From NCBI RefSeq assembly GCF_016597815.1, contig NZ_VCHA01000004.1, forward strand, positions 62,001 to 126,000: 64,000 nucleotides of DNA, in the 5' to 3' direction. Made by a program: the position numbers and the translations under genes. This DNA is from Marinobacter sp. DY40_1A1 (GTDB lineage Bacteria; Pseudomonadota; Gammaproteobacteria; Pseudomonadales; Oleiphilaceae). Numbering within the stretch: position 1 is the first letter of the stretch; every line of letters starts with the position of its first letter. Positions 1-8,176 of the stretch are shown piece after piece. Under the pieces are notes generated by a model. That model did not search any database and was not told where the DNA came from. It saw only the letters and a program-made list of their open reading frames with translations.

Positions 1-197
1 ACCGCAACTTCAACGACTACATTAACCAACTCAGAATCGCCGAAGCCGCGGAGCGCCTGATTGCCGAACCGGATACGCCCGTTCTCAATATTGCACTGGA
101 CATTGGATACAGAACCTTGAGCTCATTCAACCGTGCGTTCCGGGAAATCCAACAGTGCACACCTACTGAATTTCGCCAGAACAACGAGGCTCACTAG
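1..197 (+). CDS. AraC-family transcriptional regulator, C-terminal fragment (cut by window edge)
   Basis: The open frame runs in from the left edge and stops at TAG 195-197. The visible 64 residues match the second helix-turn-helix of AraC/XylS regulators: an alpha-helical stretch, then the signature pattern IALDIGYRTLSSFNRAF followed by a proline in 'CTPTEFR'. Only the DNA-binding end is present, so the effector domain and the target cannot be judged. It lies on the same strand 246 bases before the beta-helix lipoprotein gene and could regulate it; that is inference from position only. Confidence 0.85.
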   Translation, partial: RNFNDYINQLRIAEAAERLIAEPDTPVLNIALDIGYRTLSSFNRAFREIQQCTPTEFRQNNEAH

Positions 198-443
198 GGT
201 TCCTACCTGATCACTTTCTGCAATTTCAACAATTTGCTCAGACCACAGAAACTCCCCTCTGGCCATTGTGACAGAAGGGCTTGGAGTTTTTGCACACAGG
301 CTGCCGTATTCTGCGCAGCGGTTTTGCTCGTGATATTCGTCAATCCTGCATAGTTTGCTATCCAGCCGTGCTGTTCTTCTACTCGGTGCTGCTCGGCTCG
401 CCATAAATAAACAACAACAATATCTCATGCATCTGGAGTTGGT
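198..443 (+). other. Intergenic leader of the beta-helix/cytochrome pair
   Basis: These 246 bases hold no convincing gene. Near the 3' end are an A/C-rich run with an AACAACAA motif (413-420) and a GGAG ribosome binding site (435-438) six bases before the next ATG. I could not single out a confident -35/-10 pair. Confidence 0.5.
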
Positions 444-1937
444 ATGCAGGCTACAAACAATCACATCAGCATCAACAAAAACCCCCTTTTACTCGTGGGC
501 ATTGTCCCCGCACTGCTGCTTGCAGGTTGCGGCGGCAGCGACAGCAATAATGAATCACCGCCAGCCGTTACGTTCCCGGAGGGGGCAATCATGCTTCCGG
601 CCGATGACACCCTGACTACCGCAGCCAAGAATGCCTTTATCAACGCCAAATCCGGCGATGTCATCGTGTTCCCGCAAGGAACCTTTTCGATCAAAGGCAC
701 GCTCACGTTTGATGCAGACTCCGACGGCGATGGCATTCCAGTTGAAAATATCACCATCGTCGGTTACGGAATGGGGAAAACCATTCTGAACTTTGAGAAT
801 TCTACCGGTGGTGACGGGCTGTTTGTTCAGAATGGCAAAGACGTCACCATAAAAGATCTCGGAGTTTACGAGGCTGCAGCCAACGCCATTAAATTCAAAA
901 ATACCGACGGCATTATTCTCAAGTCAGTTGCGACTGTGTGGGAAGGTGAACTGAACGACCAGAACGGTGCCTATGGCCTATACCCGGTTGAATCCAAAAA
1001 CATACTGATTGAAGACTCATACGTGCGCGGGTCGGCAGACGCGGGCATTTATGTTGGCCAGTCAGAAAACATTGTAGTGCGTCGGAATATTGCCGAGGAA
1101 AACGTGGCAGGTATTGAGATCGAGAACTCAATCAACGCCGACGTATACGACAACATCGCCCGCAAGAATACAGGTGGCATTCTGATATTCGATCTGCCCA
1201 TTGGTAACGATATTTACGGCACCAACGTGCGAGTATTTGACAACGAAGTGCTAAACAACAACGAGGTAAACTTTGCGAAAGTAGGCGATTTTGAAGGTGG
1301 GGTTCACATTGTACCGCCAGGAACTGGCATCATTGTGCTGTCTACAAACGATGTTGAGATCTATAAAAACCGCATCACGGACCATAAAACCACGTCAATT
1401 GTCACTACCAGTTACTACATTGCAGACGAGAACCTCGGCTACGTAAACCCCAAATATACCACTGTCATTGATGACGGCTGGGAAGCAGTGCCCCGCAACA
1501 TTTCGATCCATGATAACGAGATCCAGAATTCAAGCTATGCACCTACCGGCTATTTGATTACCGATATCATCACGGGCTTCAACGCCTTCCATCAGGCATT
1601 CCCGGCCATTTTGTATGACGGACTAGGCGAACTGGTAGCTTATGTCGGGGCGGATGCAACAACAGCAGGGGCTCCTTTCAGCCAAGGGGATTACATCTGT
1701 TCCGCAAACAACGGCAACGTAAGCCATGGCGTTGTGTTCGATCCTGAGGGTGATGGCAGCAAGCTCGTAGATGGCGCAATGCCAGACCTCCTGTTCGAAG
1801 CCAGCCAGACCAACCTGATGGCATGCGCCACTATGCCTGCGGCACTCAGCCCATCAAAAGCAACCATCAATGGCACCAGCTACGGCTGTGGCGAAGACGA
1901 CGCAAGCGACCCAAGCTCCGCGTCCTGCGCACTGTAA
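444..1937 (+). CDS. Parallel beta-helix repeat lipoprotein (TIGR03805-like)
   Basis: A 497-residue exported protein. The start is ATG 444 with GGAG at 435-438. The N-terminus is a lipoprotein signal ending in the lipobox LLAGC, followed by a Gly/Ser-rich linker. From about residue 60 to 330 there are repeated short strands rich in Asn, Asp, Gly and Ile ('NITIVGYG', 'NILIEDSYV', 'NIVVRRN', 'ADVYDN'), typical of a right-handed parallel beta-helix. The C-terminal 100 residues carry four to five cysteines, possibly disulfide-bonded. From knowledge of the family, such proteins occur as a two-gene pair with a di-haem cytochrome, exactly as here; the pair's function is not established. Polysaccharide binding or lysis is possible from the fold, but no catalytic residues are recognised. 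Confidence 0.85.
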   Translation: MQATNNHISINKNPLLLVGIVPALLLAGCGGSDSNNESPPAVTFPEGAIMLPADDTLTTAAKNAFINAKSGDVIVFPQGTFSIKGTLTFDADSDGDGIPVENITIVGYGMGKTILNFENSTGGDGLFVQNGKDVTIKDLGVYEAAANAIKFKNTDGIILKSVATVWEGELNDQNGAYGLYPVESKNILIEDSYVRGSADAGIYVGQSENIVVRRNIAEENVAGIEIENSINADVYDNIARKNTGGILIFDLPIGNDIYGTNVRVFDNEVLNNNEVNFAKVGDFEGGVHIVPPGTGIIVLSTNDVEIYKNRITDHKTTSIVTTSYYIADENLGYVNPKYTTVIDDGWEAVPRNISIHDNEIQNSSYAPTGYLITDIITGFNAFHQAFPAILYDGLGELVAYVGADATTAGAPFSQGDYICSANNGNVSHGVVFDPEGDGSKLVDGAMPDLLFEASQTNLMACATMPAALSPSKATINGTSYGCGEDDASDPSSASCAL

Positions 1938-1943
1938 CACCAC

Positions 1944-1984
1944 GAGGCCCACACCTTCGTGGTGGGCCTCGCTTCCCCTTTTTT
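1944..1984 (+). terminator. Hairpin plus T-run between the paired lipoprotein genes
   Basis: GAGGCCCAC (1944-1952) pairs perfectly with GTGGGCCTC (1962-1970) across a 9-base loop, and a run of six T follows at 1979-1984. This is a good Rho-independent terminator, yet it lies between two genes expected to be co-expressed, so it may act as a partial terminator. Confidence 0.7.
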
Positions 1985-2030
1985 GAAAACAGACTTTCGG
2001 ATATATCCGGAAGCCTGCAGGAGTGGCTCT

Positions 2031-3236
2031 ATGAATCTGAAAAAAACCAACCATCTGCTGACGGGATTATCACTGGCCGGAGCCTTGTTGCTAACAGCGT
2101 GTGGCGGCGGAGGTGATGGCGACACTATTGGCAATATCACATCACCCACTGAGTCTGGTGTGTGTGGAGAGGCCGGCGACGGTGTCAACATTGATGCTCT
2201 TATGACCGCCAACTGCAAATATCTGAGCAGTTACCGGCTGTTTGAAGACCCAACCAATCCCACAGCCAACCCAACCGGTAACGGCACACCTTACGACCTG
2301 ACAACGGCGCTTTTCACAGACTACACCAGCAAATATCGATTCGTTTTCATTCCGGATGGCAAAGCGGCCAGGTTCTCGGAAAATGAAACCATGGAGTTCC
2401 CGGTTGGCACCGTGATCACCAAAACCTTTGCACTGCCGGCCGACACAGCATTCCGCGGCATCGAAGATGAAACACTGCTGGAAACCCGGCTGCTGATTCA
2501 CCGCGAAAGTGGATGGACTGCGCTGCCCTATGTTTGGAACGCTAACGCAACAATCGCCGAATTTAAAAGCGCCGGCGCATTCTTGCCTGTCTCATTGGTT
2601 CACAACGGAAAACAGCAGGATTTCACCTACGAAGTACCCGATACCAACATGTGTAAGCAGTGTCACCAGTTCGATGTCGCCGGTACCAGCAAGTTCATGC
2701 CGATCGGACCCAAAGCTCGATTGCTGAATAGATCCTATGACTACGCCGAAGGCCCAGAGAACCAACTTACTCATTGGCAAACAGCAGGCTTTTTGACAGG
2801 TCTTCCCGCGGACTTGTCGACGATCGACACGATAACTGCTTATACAGACGCAGATGCCCAGCTACTGCCGACTAAATCCAGTGCCGAACTCATGGATCTG
2901 GCAAAAGGATACCTTGATATTAACTGCGCTCATTGCCATCGGCCCGAGGGAGGCGCCAGTAACACGGGGCTGAACCTTGAGTATTGGCGTTCGTATATCG
3001 ACCATAAGCCCCAACATGGCTACTGCAAAACACCTGTGGCCTACCGCGGCAGTGACGGACGCAATTATGATTTGGTGCCGGGCGACGCAGAGAACTCGAT
3101 TCTGCACTACCGAATGAGTACCGCGCAGCCCAGGCATCGCATGCCTGAAATAGGGCGTGCCCTCGTACATGAGGAGGGCGTAGCACTGATTGCTTCATGG
3201 ATTGACAGCTTACCCGGTGGCTCTTGCAATCCTTAA
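2031..3236 (+). CDS. Di-haem c-type cytochrome lipoprotein (SO2930/HNE_0200 family, TIGR03806-like)
   Basis: A 401-residue secreted protein. ATG 2031 is preferred over upstream in-frame starts because it begins the lipoprotein signal (lipobox LLTAC) and follows an AGGAG sequence. Two CXXCH haem-attachment motifs are visible, CKQCH at residues 208-212 and CAHCH at 299-303, plus extra cysteines near both ends. It is the partner of the preceding beta-helix gene; the two families are known to occur side by side or fused. A periplasmic or outer-membrane-attached electron-transfer or oxidase role is likely from the haems, but substrate and redox partner are unknown. Confidence 0.85.
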   Translation: MNLKKTNHLLTGLSLAGALLLTACGGGGDGDTIGNITSPTESGVCGEAGDGVNIDALMTANCKYLSSYRLFEDPTNPTANPTGNGTPYDLTTALFTDYTSKYRFVFIPDGKAARFSENETMEFPVGTVITKTFALPADTAFRGIEDETLLETRLLIHRESGWTALPYVWNANATIAEFKSAGAFLPVSLVHNGKQQDFTYEVPDTNMCKQCHQFDVAGTSKFMPIGPKARLLNRSYDYAEGPENQLTHWQTAGFLTGLPADLSTIDTITAYTDADAQLLPTKSSAELMDLAKGYLDINCAHCHRPEGGASNTGLNLEYWRSYIDHKPQHGYCKTPVAYRGSDGRNYDLVPGDAENSILHYRMSTAQPRHRMPEIGRALVHEEGVALIASWIDSLPGGSCNP

Positions 3237-3242
3237 ACTTGC

Positions 3243-3279
3243 GGCCCCACAGTGCAGGGATGCCCGGGGCCACTATTTT
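3243..3279 (+). terminator. Probable terminator after the cytochrome gene
   Basis: GGCCCC (3243-3248) can pair with GGGGCC (3266-3271) around a 17-base loop, followed by TATTTT. The loop is long, so this is a moderate candidate. Confidence 0.4.
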
Positions 3280-3329
3280 CCCCCTCAACCACTTTCAACT
3301 ATAGTGACTGAAACCCTTTAAAGAATGCC

Positions 3330-4886
3330 GTGAACATGCCCAATGTTGGCCACCCCCTCCGTGGGACACAGGTCTTGATCGTCGTAATCTCAGGCCTCTG
3401 CGCTTTTTGCGTATACGCGATGATCACTCTGTTTGTGGCCATTCAGGGCGCTTTGGTGTCCCAATCGGTAGAGCTAGACGCTTTGATGTCTGAAGCCGAG
3501 AAAATCGCATTGGAGAGCCGTTCCGTTATTGACCGGTTGAATGCGCAAGGCTTTGACCAATGCAACGACACCTTGCTTGCGGTCATGCGACGGGAGCTTT
3601 TTCATACCTACCGTGTAAGGGATATTGGCTTTCTGCGGGACAACACAGTGTTGTGTACCACTGGCCAGGGGATTTTGAAAACACCGATAAAACAGGACTC
3701 GTGGGATTTTATCAGCGACGACGGTTTCAGCTACTGGCCTGCTGCCCGCCTTGCGCTCTTTGACGGTGAGATTGTTGCCCCTATCGTGGGGAAAGGTCTG
3801 TTCAATGTGGTACTTGATACCCGCTGGCTGGAACAGCTTGCCATTGCAAACAGCCGCTGGGAGTTGGTGTATCGCAACAGCCTTTCCCAGACCCAGCATG
3901 CCTTCGGAGACCCGGGCGTGTTCCGCAGCTTGAGCAAACAATCCGGGCAGGACATTACGCTCACATCCATTTATTCGGAAACCTGCAGCGACATTATTCC
4001 CTACTGCGCGAGCGCAGAAATAAAACACACCGACGTTTTAAGGCGTAGCCAGTCACTTGCAGTTTTCCTGGCAGTAACAGGGCTGGTTTTAGGCTCCGGA
4101 TCAGGCCTGGTGAGCTGGCTTGTTCTGAAAAGGCGGCTGAGCACAACCCAACGGATAATCCGGGGCATGAGGCATGATGCCTATTTCCCACTGTACCAGC
4201 CGATTGTAGACCTCAAGAGCGGGAGCATTATCGGGTGTGAGGTTCTGGCCCGATTTCGTGATACCTATGGTGCCCTTTACCCGGATGAATTCATTCCGGT
4301 GTTGGCCAATATCGGTAAGGGCTGGCAATTTACCCAACTGATCATGCAGAAGACTCTGGACGACCTGAACACCAGAGCCGGGCTACTGGACGGCTTCAAG
4401 GTAAACATCAACCTTTTCCCCTCTGATATCGCCCAGAGCAGAATGAAAGATGCCGACATTTCACTGGCTCTTGCAGCATCGCGGTTTAACATTGCTTTCG
4501 AGATTACCGAAGACGAGCATCTTGATACGGCTACCGCCAAAGACTGTATACAGTGGATCAAGGCGAACGGCTTTGAGCTGGCAGTCGACGACTTTGGTAC
4601 CGGTTATTCCAACCTCGCAAAGGTGCGGGATCTGGGCTGCAACACACTGAAAATTGACCGCAGCTTCGTATTCGATATAGATACCGGCGGTTTGGGCGCA
4701 GCGCTTGTTCCGCTAATGGTCAGTATTGCAAAAGAACTGGGCATGGAGGTTGTTGCGGAGGGTGTCGAAACAAGCATCCAGGCCACTATTGTTTCAAACA
4801 TGGGCGTCAGGTTTGCGCAGGGCTGGGCATTTGGCAGGCCCATGCCGGCAAGCAGGCTGGAGGAACTCGTGCGCCAAACATCATAG
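3330..4886 (+). CDS. Membrane EAL-domain c-di-GMP phosphodiesterase with CSS-motif sensor
   Basis: 518 residues. The frame opens at GTG 3330, with ATG 3336 as an equally possible start. One transmembrane helix lies near the N-terminus and a second around residue 240. They enclose a periplasmic region with scattered cysteines that resembles the CSS-motif sensor domain. The cytoplasmic half is an EAL domain: EVLAR at about residue 304 replaces EALVR, followed by INLFPSDI, FEITEDE, DDFGTGYSN and the loop AEGVET...QGW. The metal- and substrate-binding residues look complete, so it should hydrolyse c-di-GMP to pGpG. In related proteins the cysteine-containing domain responds to periplasmic redox state; that is family knowledge. 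It is monocistronic as far as can be seen. Confidence 0.9.
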   Translation: MNMPNVGHPLRGTQVLIVVISGLCAFCVYAMITLFVAIQGALVSQSVELDALMSEAEKIALESRSVIDRLNAQGFDQCNDTLLAVMRRELFHTYRVRDIGFLRDNTVLCTTGQGILKTPIKQDSWDFISDDGFSYWPAARLALFDGEIVAPIVGKGLFNVVLDTRWLEQLAIANSRWELVYRNSLSQTQHAFGDPGVFRSLSKQSGQDITLTSIYSETCSDIIPYCASAEIKHTDVLRRSQSLAVFLAVTGLVLGSGSGLVSWLVLKRRLSTTQRIIRGMRHDAYFPLYQPIVDLKSGSIIGCEVLARFRDTYGALYPDEFIPVLANIGKGWQFTQLIMQKTLDDLNTRAGLLDGFKVNINLFPSDIAQSRMKDADISLALAASRFNIAFEITEDEHLDTATAKDCIQWIKANGFELAVDDFGTGYSNLAKVRDLGCNTLKIDRSFVFDIDTGGLGAALVPLMVSIAKELGMEVVAEGVETSIQATIVSNMGVRFAQGWAFGRPMPASRLEELVRQTS

Positions 4887-4988
4887 CCCTGCTTGCGCAC
4901 TTGATCGGATTTCCTGTTCATCTCTCTCAAAATGCTTCGTTTGATCTAATTCGCCCGAGCATCTAGATTTAACGCCAGCTATACAATC

Positions 4989-5005
4989 GCCGGCTTCGGG
5001 CCGGC
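4989..5005 (+). repeat. Short GC-rich inverted repeat upstream of the flavoreductase gene
   Basis: GCCGGC (4989-4994) pairs with GCCGGC (5000-5005) around TTCGG. No T-run follows. It lies 27 bases before the next start codon and could be a leader hairpin or a weak end signal for the EAL gene. Confidence 0.3.
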
Positions 5006-5031
5006 ACTCATATCCACTCAGGACACTGTTC

Positions 5032-5595
5032 ATGGCGCTTAAACTGAATGTAGTAATCTGCAGCACTCGCCCAGGTCGTATTGGCCCATCTATCGCAACC
5101 TGGTTTCACGAATTTGCGGCAAGCAACTCCAGTTTCGATTGCACGTTAGTCGACCTGGCGGATTTTGACCTGCCGGTATACAACGAAGCCAACCACCCAC
5201 GCTCGGGTATTTATGAACACGAACACACCAAGCGCTGGTCTGAAAGCGTTAACTCAGCCGATGCCTTTGTGTTCGTAACGCCAGAATACAACTACTGCCC
5301 ACCACCAGCTTTTGTGAACGCTCTGAATTACGTTTACACAGAATGGAACTACAAGCCCTGCGGCTTTGTAAGCTATGGCGGCGCTGCGGGTGGTATTCGT
5401 GCGGCAACACTGGCTCGCCAGCTGGTGACTACTCTGAAAATGATGCCGATGGTAGAAGGTGTGATGGTGCCCATGGCGTGGAACCACCTGGACGATAACA
5501 AAGTATTCAGCTCCAACGAGCCCATCGACCATTCTGCGACAGCTATGCTGACTGAAATGGAGAAGTGGGCAACAGCTCTGAAAACAGCTCGTTAA
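5032..5595 (+). CDS. NADPH-dependent FMN reductase-family protein (flavodoxin-like fold)
   Basis: 187 residues. The first strand is followed by the FMN-phosphate loop STRPGRIGPSIA (about residues 10-22). Later come the conserved VTPEYNYCPPPAFVNAL and the isoalloxazine loop SYGGAAGGIRA. These are hallmarks of the NADPH-dependent FMN reductase/azoreductase/ChrR group of soluble cytoplasmic enzymes, which reduce FMN or quinone-like acceptors. The physiological acceptor cannot be told from sequence. The start ATG 5032 is preceded by CAGGAC. It is convergent with nhaD, and a shared hairpin separates them. Confidence 0.85.
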   Translation: MALKLNVVICSTRPGRIGPSIATWFHEFAASNSSFDCTLVDLADFDLPVYNEANHPRSGIYEHEHTKRWSESVNSADAFVFVTPEYNYCPPPAFVNALNYVYTEWNYKPCGFVSYGGAAGGIRAATLARQLVTTLKMMPMVEGVMVPMAWNHLDDNKVFSSNEPIDHSATAMLTEMEKWATALKTAR

Positions 5596-5622
5596 AACGC
5601 GCTGAGCAATACAGCTTGAACA

Positions 5623-5645
5623 ACGGAGCCCGTTGAGGGCTCCGT
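5623..5645. terminator. Bidirectional hairpin between convergent genes
   Basis: ACGGAGCCC (5623-5631) pairs perfectly with GGGCTCCGT (5637-5645) around GTTGA. It sits midway between the stop codons of two convergent genes. T-runs are weak on both sides. Confidence 0.6.
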
Positions 5646-5655
5646 GTCAGGGCGA

Positions 5656-7164
5656 TCAGAACAGACTGGCGTTGAGCCACATGTGAGTTGCGATGGAAGC
5701 GGCGTACCCAAGTGCGATGACCGGCGTCCAGCGCAGGTGCGACATGAGAGTGTAATAGCCCCTTGCCTGCCCCATCAGTGCAACGCCGGCAGCGGAGCCG
5801 ATTGACAGCATGGAGCCGCCAACACCTGCAGTAAGCGTCACCAGCAGCCACTGCCCATGGGACATATCAGGTTCCATCGAAAGCACGGCGAACATCACCG
5901 GTATGTTATCTACGATGGCCGACATAACGCCCACCGCAATGTTGGCCCCCGTGGCGTTCCAGTCGCTATATAGGATTTGCGATACCTCGGCCAGGTAGCC
6001 GATGTAACCAAGCCCGCCCACACAAAGCACCACACCGTAGAAAAACAGCAGCGTATCCCATTCTGTGCGTGCCATCGGATTAAAAATATCGAAAGGCACC
6101 GCTTTATCGAGCCGCTCAAGCAGGCGGGTATTCTTGTGATTTTCAGCCCACACCCGTTCACGGGCCACTCCACGCTTGAAGCTCCGTTGCAGGTAATACC
6201 CCAGGAACTGCAGGTAAGCCAGGCCCATCATCATGCCGACCACAGCCGGCAGGTGCAGGAAGTTATGGCCCAATACAGCGGTAGTAATGGTGAGCAGGAA
6301 AAGCACAACTGTGCGGCGGGCACCGCGCTTCATGATCACTGGGTCTGACGCATCCTTTGGTGGCTCACTCGGAACCGCAAAGCTCATAATCACAGCTGGC
6401 ACAAGGAAGTTAACTGCTGCAGGAATGAACAACCTGAAGAACTCGGTAAACTCGACTACACCTTTCTGCCAGACCATCAGCGTTGTAATGTCGCCAAAAG
6501 GAGAGAAGGCGCCTCCCGCATTTGCCGCAATAACGATATTGATACATCCAAGGGCGATAAATTTGGGACTGTCTTCACCCACCTTCATCAGAACAGCACA
6601 CATCAGCAGAGCTGTGGTGAGGTTATCGGCAATGGGTGAGATAAAGAATGCCAGCAACCCGGTAATCCAGAACAGACTGAGATAGCTGAAGCCCTTGCTT
6701 ACCAGCCAGCCACGCAGGGCATCAAAAAGCTGTCGCTCTTCCATGGCGTTTATATAGGTCATAGCGACCAGCAGAAACAGCAGAAGCTCGGAGTATTCCA
6801 GCAAATTATGCTTCAAGGCCGCATTGGCGCTTTCGGTATCGCCGCTCATAGCAGCCGCACCGGCCACCAGGAACCAGATCAGGCCAGCTGCCAGCAACAC
6901 CGGTTTGGACTTGCGCAGGTGCAGCTTTTCTTCAAGCATCACGAATGCATAAGCAATCACAAAGATGATGACAGCAATGTACCCAACAGGATGATGGGTC
7001 AGGCTTTGAGCGCCGGATTCAGCGGCGCTGGCCATCGAACTGAAGCCAAGAGTAAACACCGCTAAAATTGCCAGGGCTACTCTTGCGAATACGCTGTCAG
7101 GGGTGAGAATACGTTTGGAGCAACGCCGGAAAGGTAGCTTTTCAGAACTACTGATTTCATTCAT
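5656..7164 (-). CDS. nhaD: NhaD-type sodium:proton antiporter
   Basis: 502 residues, polytopic inner-membrane protein with about 12 hydrophobic segments. The N-terminus has a polar stretch of some 25 residues before the first membrane helix. The diagnostic internal blocks are ISPIADNLTTALLMC and ANAGGAFSPFGDITTLMVWQKG, conserved in NhaD antiporters of marine and haloalkaliphilic bacteria. The C-terminal half has DNIPVMFAVL and GVGGSMLSIGSAAGVA. It should exchange cytoplasmic Na+ (or Li+) for protons and help salt and alkali tolerance. The ATG at 7164 has no obvious Shine-Dalgarno sequence. A 14-base palindrome lies about 40 bases upstream. Confidence 0.92.
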   Translation of the reverse strand: MNEISSSEKLPFRRCSKRILTPDSVFARVALAILAVFTLGFSSMASAAESGAQSLTHHPVGYIAVIIFVIAYAFVMLEEKLHLRKSKPVLLAAGLIWFLVAGAAAMSGDTESANAALKHNLLEYSELLLFLLVAMTYINAMEERQLFDALRGWLVSKGFSYLSLFWITGLLAFFISPIADNLTTALLMCAVLMKVGEDSPKFIALGCINIVIAANAGGAFSPFGDITTLMVWQKGVVEFTEFFRLFIPAAVNFLVPAVIMSFAVPSEPPKDASDPVIMKRGARRTVVLFLLTITTAVLGHNFLHLPAVVGMMMGLAYLQFLGYYLQRSFKRGVARERVWAENHKNTRLLERLDKAVPFDIFNPMARTEWDTLLFFYGVVLCVGGLGYIGYLAEVSQILYSDWNATGANIAVGVMSAIVDNIPVMFAVLSMEPDMSHGQWLLVTLTAGVGGSMLSIGSAAGVALMGQARGYYTLMSHLRWTPVIALGYAASIATHMWLNASLF

Positions 7165-7202
7165 GGTAGTAGGCTCAAAAGTTTGGGGGGCACATTATCA
7201 AT

Positions 7203-7216
7203 CAAAGTGCACTTTG
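7203..7216. promoter_or_regulatory. 14-base perfect palindrome upstream of nhaD
   Basis: CAAAGTGCACTTTG reads identically on both strands and lies 39-52 bases before the nhaD start codon. A further CAAAGTG half-site is at 7239-7245. This looks like a dimeric repressor or activator operator; the regulator is unknown. Confidence 0.4.
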
Positions 7217-7326
7217 CGCACCATAGCTTCCGTCAAGTCAAAGTGATCTAAGTCGTTCGTAAGCTATTATATTTTTCGCCCGCCCGGCACCTGTATTTTC
7301 GAGCCTTTCCCAAGGCACTCATACGA

Positions 7327-8085
7327 CTACGCCGGCCTGTTTTTCTCCCAAATTGTCAGTTCGGAAAAGCTGTGCTGGAACTTGTTGCGCGTCTCACGGA
7401 TCACAAATGGCAGGCTTCGGGTCTCCATTAACAAGGTGAAGTGGGGCGCCAGCATATCGCGCAGGCCGTCAAACGTGCTGTAGTCCTCACCATCTTTCTG
7501 GAACCCGCCCACCCACTTGTCCCTGGGTGTGTACTCTTCCAGCCAGGTGTAAGGAGAGGCAATCAGCAGGAGCCCGTTATCATTCATGCGCTCGTGAATG
7601 CGCGTTAAAAAGAGGGAGGGGTCGTATAGCCGATCAATCAGATTGCCCGCCAGCACCAGATCGTATCCGGTGAACTCAGGTTTGAGGTCGCAAGCATCCC
7701 CTTGATGGAAGGCCACCCGCTCAGCAGCCTCTTCAAGGTCCAAGGACGCAAGAGTGCGTTCCTGAAAGCTCACCAGTGAGCCTTCCTCCGGCCGGGCATA
7801 GCGAACCACTTTGTCCCTGGCCATTACCTGACACTGCTCCACAAACTTGTTGGAGAAATCGATTCCATCAACATGTGCAAACGCCTGGGCCAACTCAAAG
7901 CTGGTGCGGCCACAGGCACAGCCAATGTCCAGCGCTCTCCCCAAGGTGCGCCCATCCATGGCATCAATGGCTACCTTTGCCAGTCCCCTGGGGAAGTTGG
8001 CTTCGCCATGCCACTGCTCACCAAAATGAAACTCCAGATATTGGGCCAGTGTGGTGTCGTCTTCATAATAGGCACTTTGCTGCAC
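7327..8085 (-). CDS. SAM-dependent methyltransferase, OvoA C-terminal-like (putative 4-mercaptohistidine N1-methyltransferase)
   Basis: 252 residues. It starts at GTG 8085 with AAGGA seven bases upstream. Class I methyltransferase fold: motif I is [16 protein letters not shown] (around residue 50), then the acidic end of strand 2 in [18 protein letters not shown] and [12 protein letters not shown]. The N-terminal '[17 protein letters not shown]' and C-terminal '[12 protein letters not shown]' resemble the methyltransferase part of OvoA, which N-methylates 4-mercaptohistidine to ovothiol A. The iron-dependent sulfoxide synthase half of OvoA is not fused to it nor next to it in this window, so it is either a split OvoA or an enzyme with a related substrate. 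It may be co-transcribed with nhaD, 162 bases downstream. Confidence 0.7.
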   Translation of the reverse strand: MQQSAYYEDDTTLAQYLEFHFGEQWHGEANFPRGLAKVAIDAMDGRTLGRALDIGCACGRTSFELAQAFAHVDGIDFSNKFVEQCQVMARDKVVRYARPEEGSLVSFQERTLASLDLEEAAERVAFHQGDACDLKPEFTGYDLVLAGNLIDRLYDPSLFLTRIHERMNDNGLLLIASPYTWLEEYTPRDKWVGGFQKDGEDYSTFDGLRDMLAPHFTLLMETRSLPFVIRETRNKFQHSFSELTIWEKNRPA

Positions 8086-8176
8086 AATGGATTCCTTCTG
8101 GGTAGTGGATCTCTGCGCGACCCGGCATTATCAAACCGCCTGGGGCAGTACGACCTTCAAGTGCTATCCTAGCACT

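Noticed and set aside
123-464. A 113-codon minus-strand open frame over the AraC end and the following gap
   Set aside because: It overlaps the clear AraC helix-turn-helix on the plus strand and has no family resemblance or ribosome binding site.
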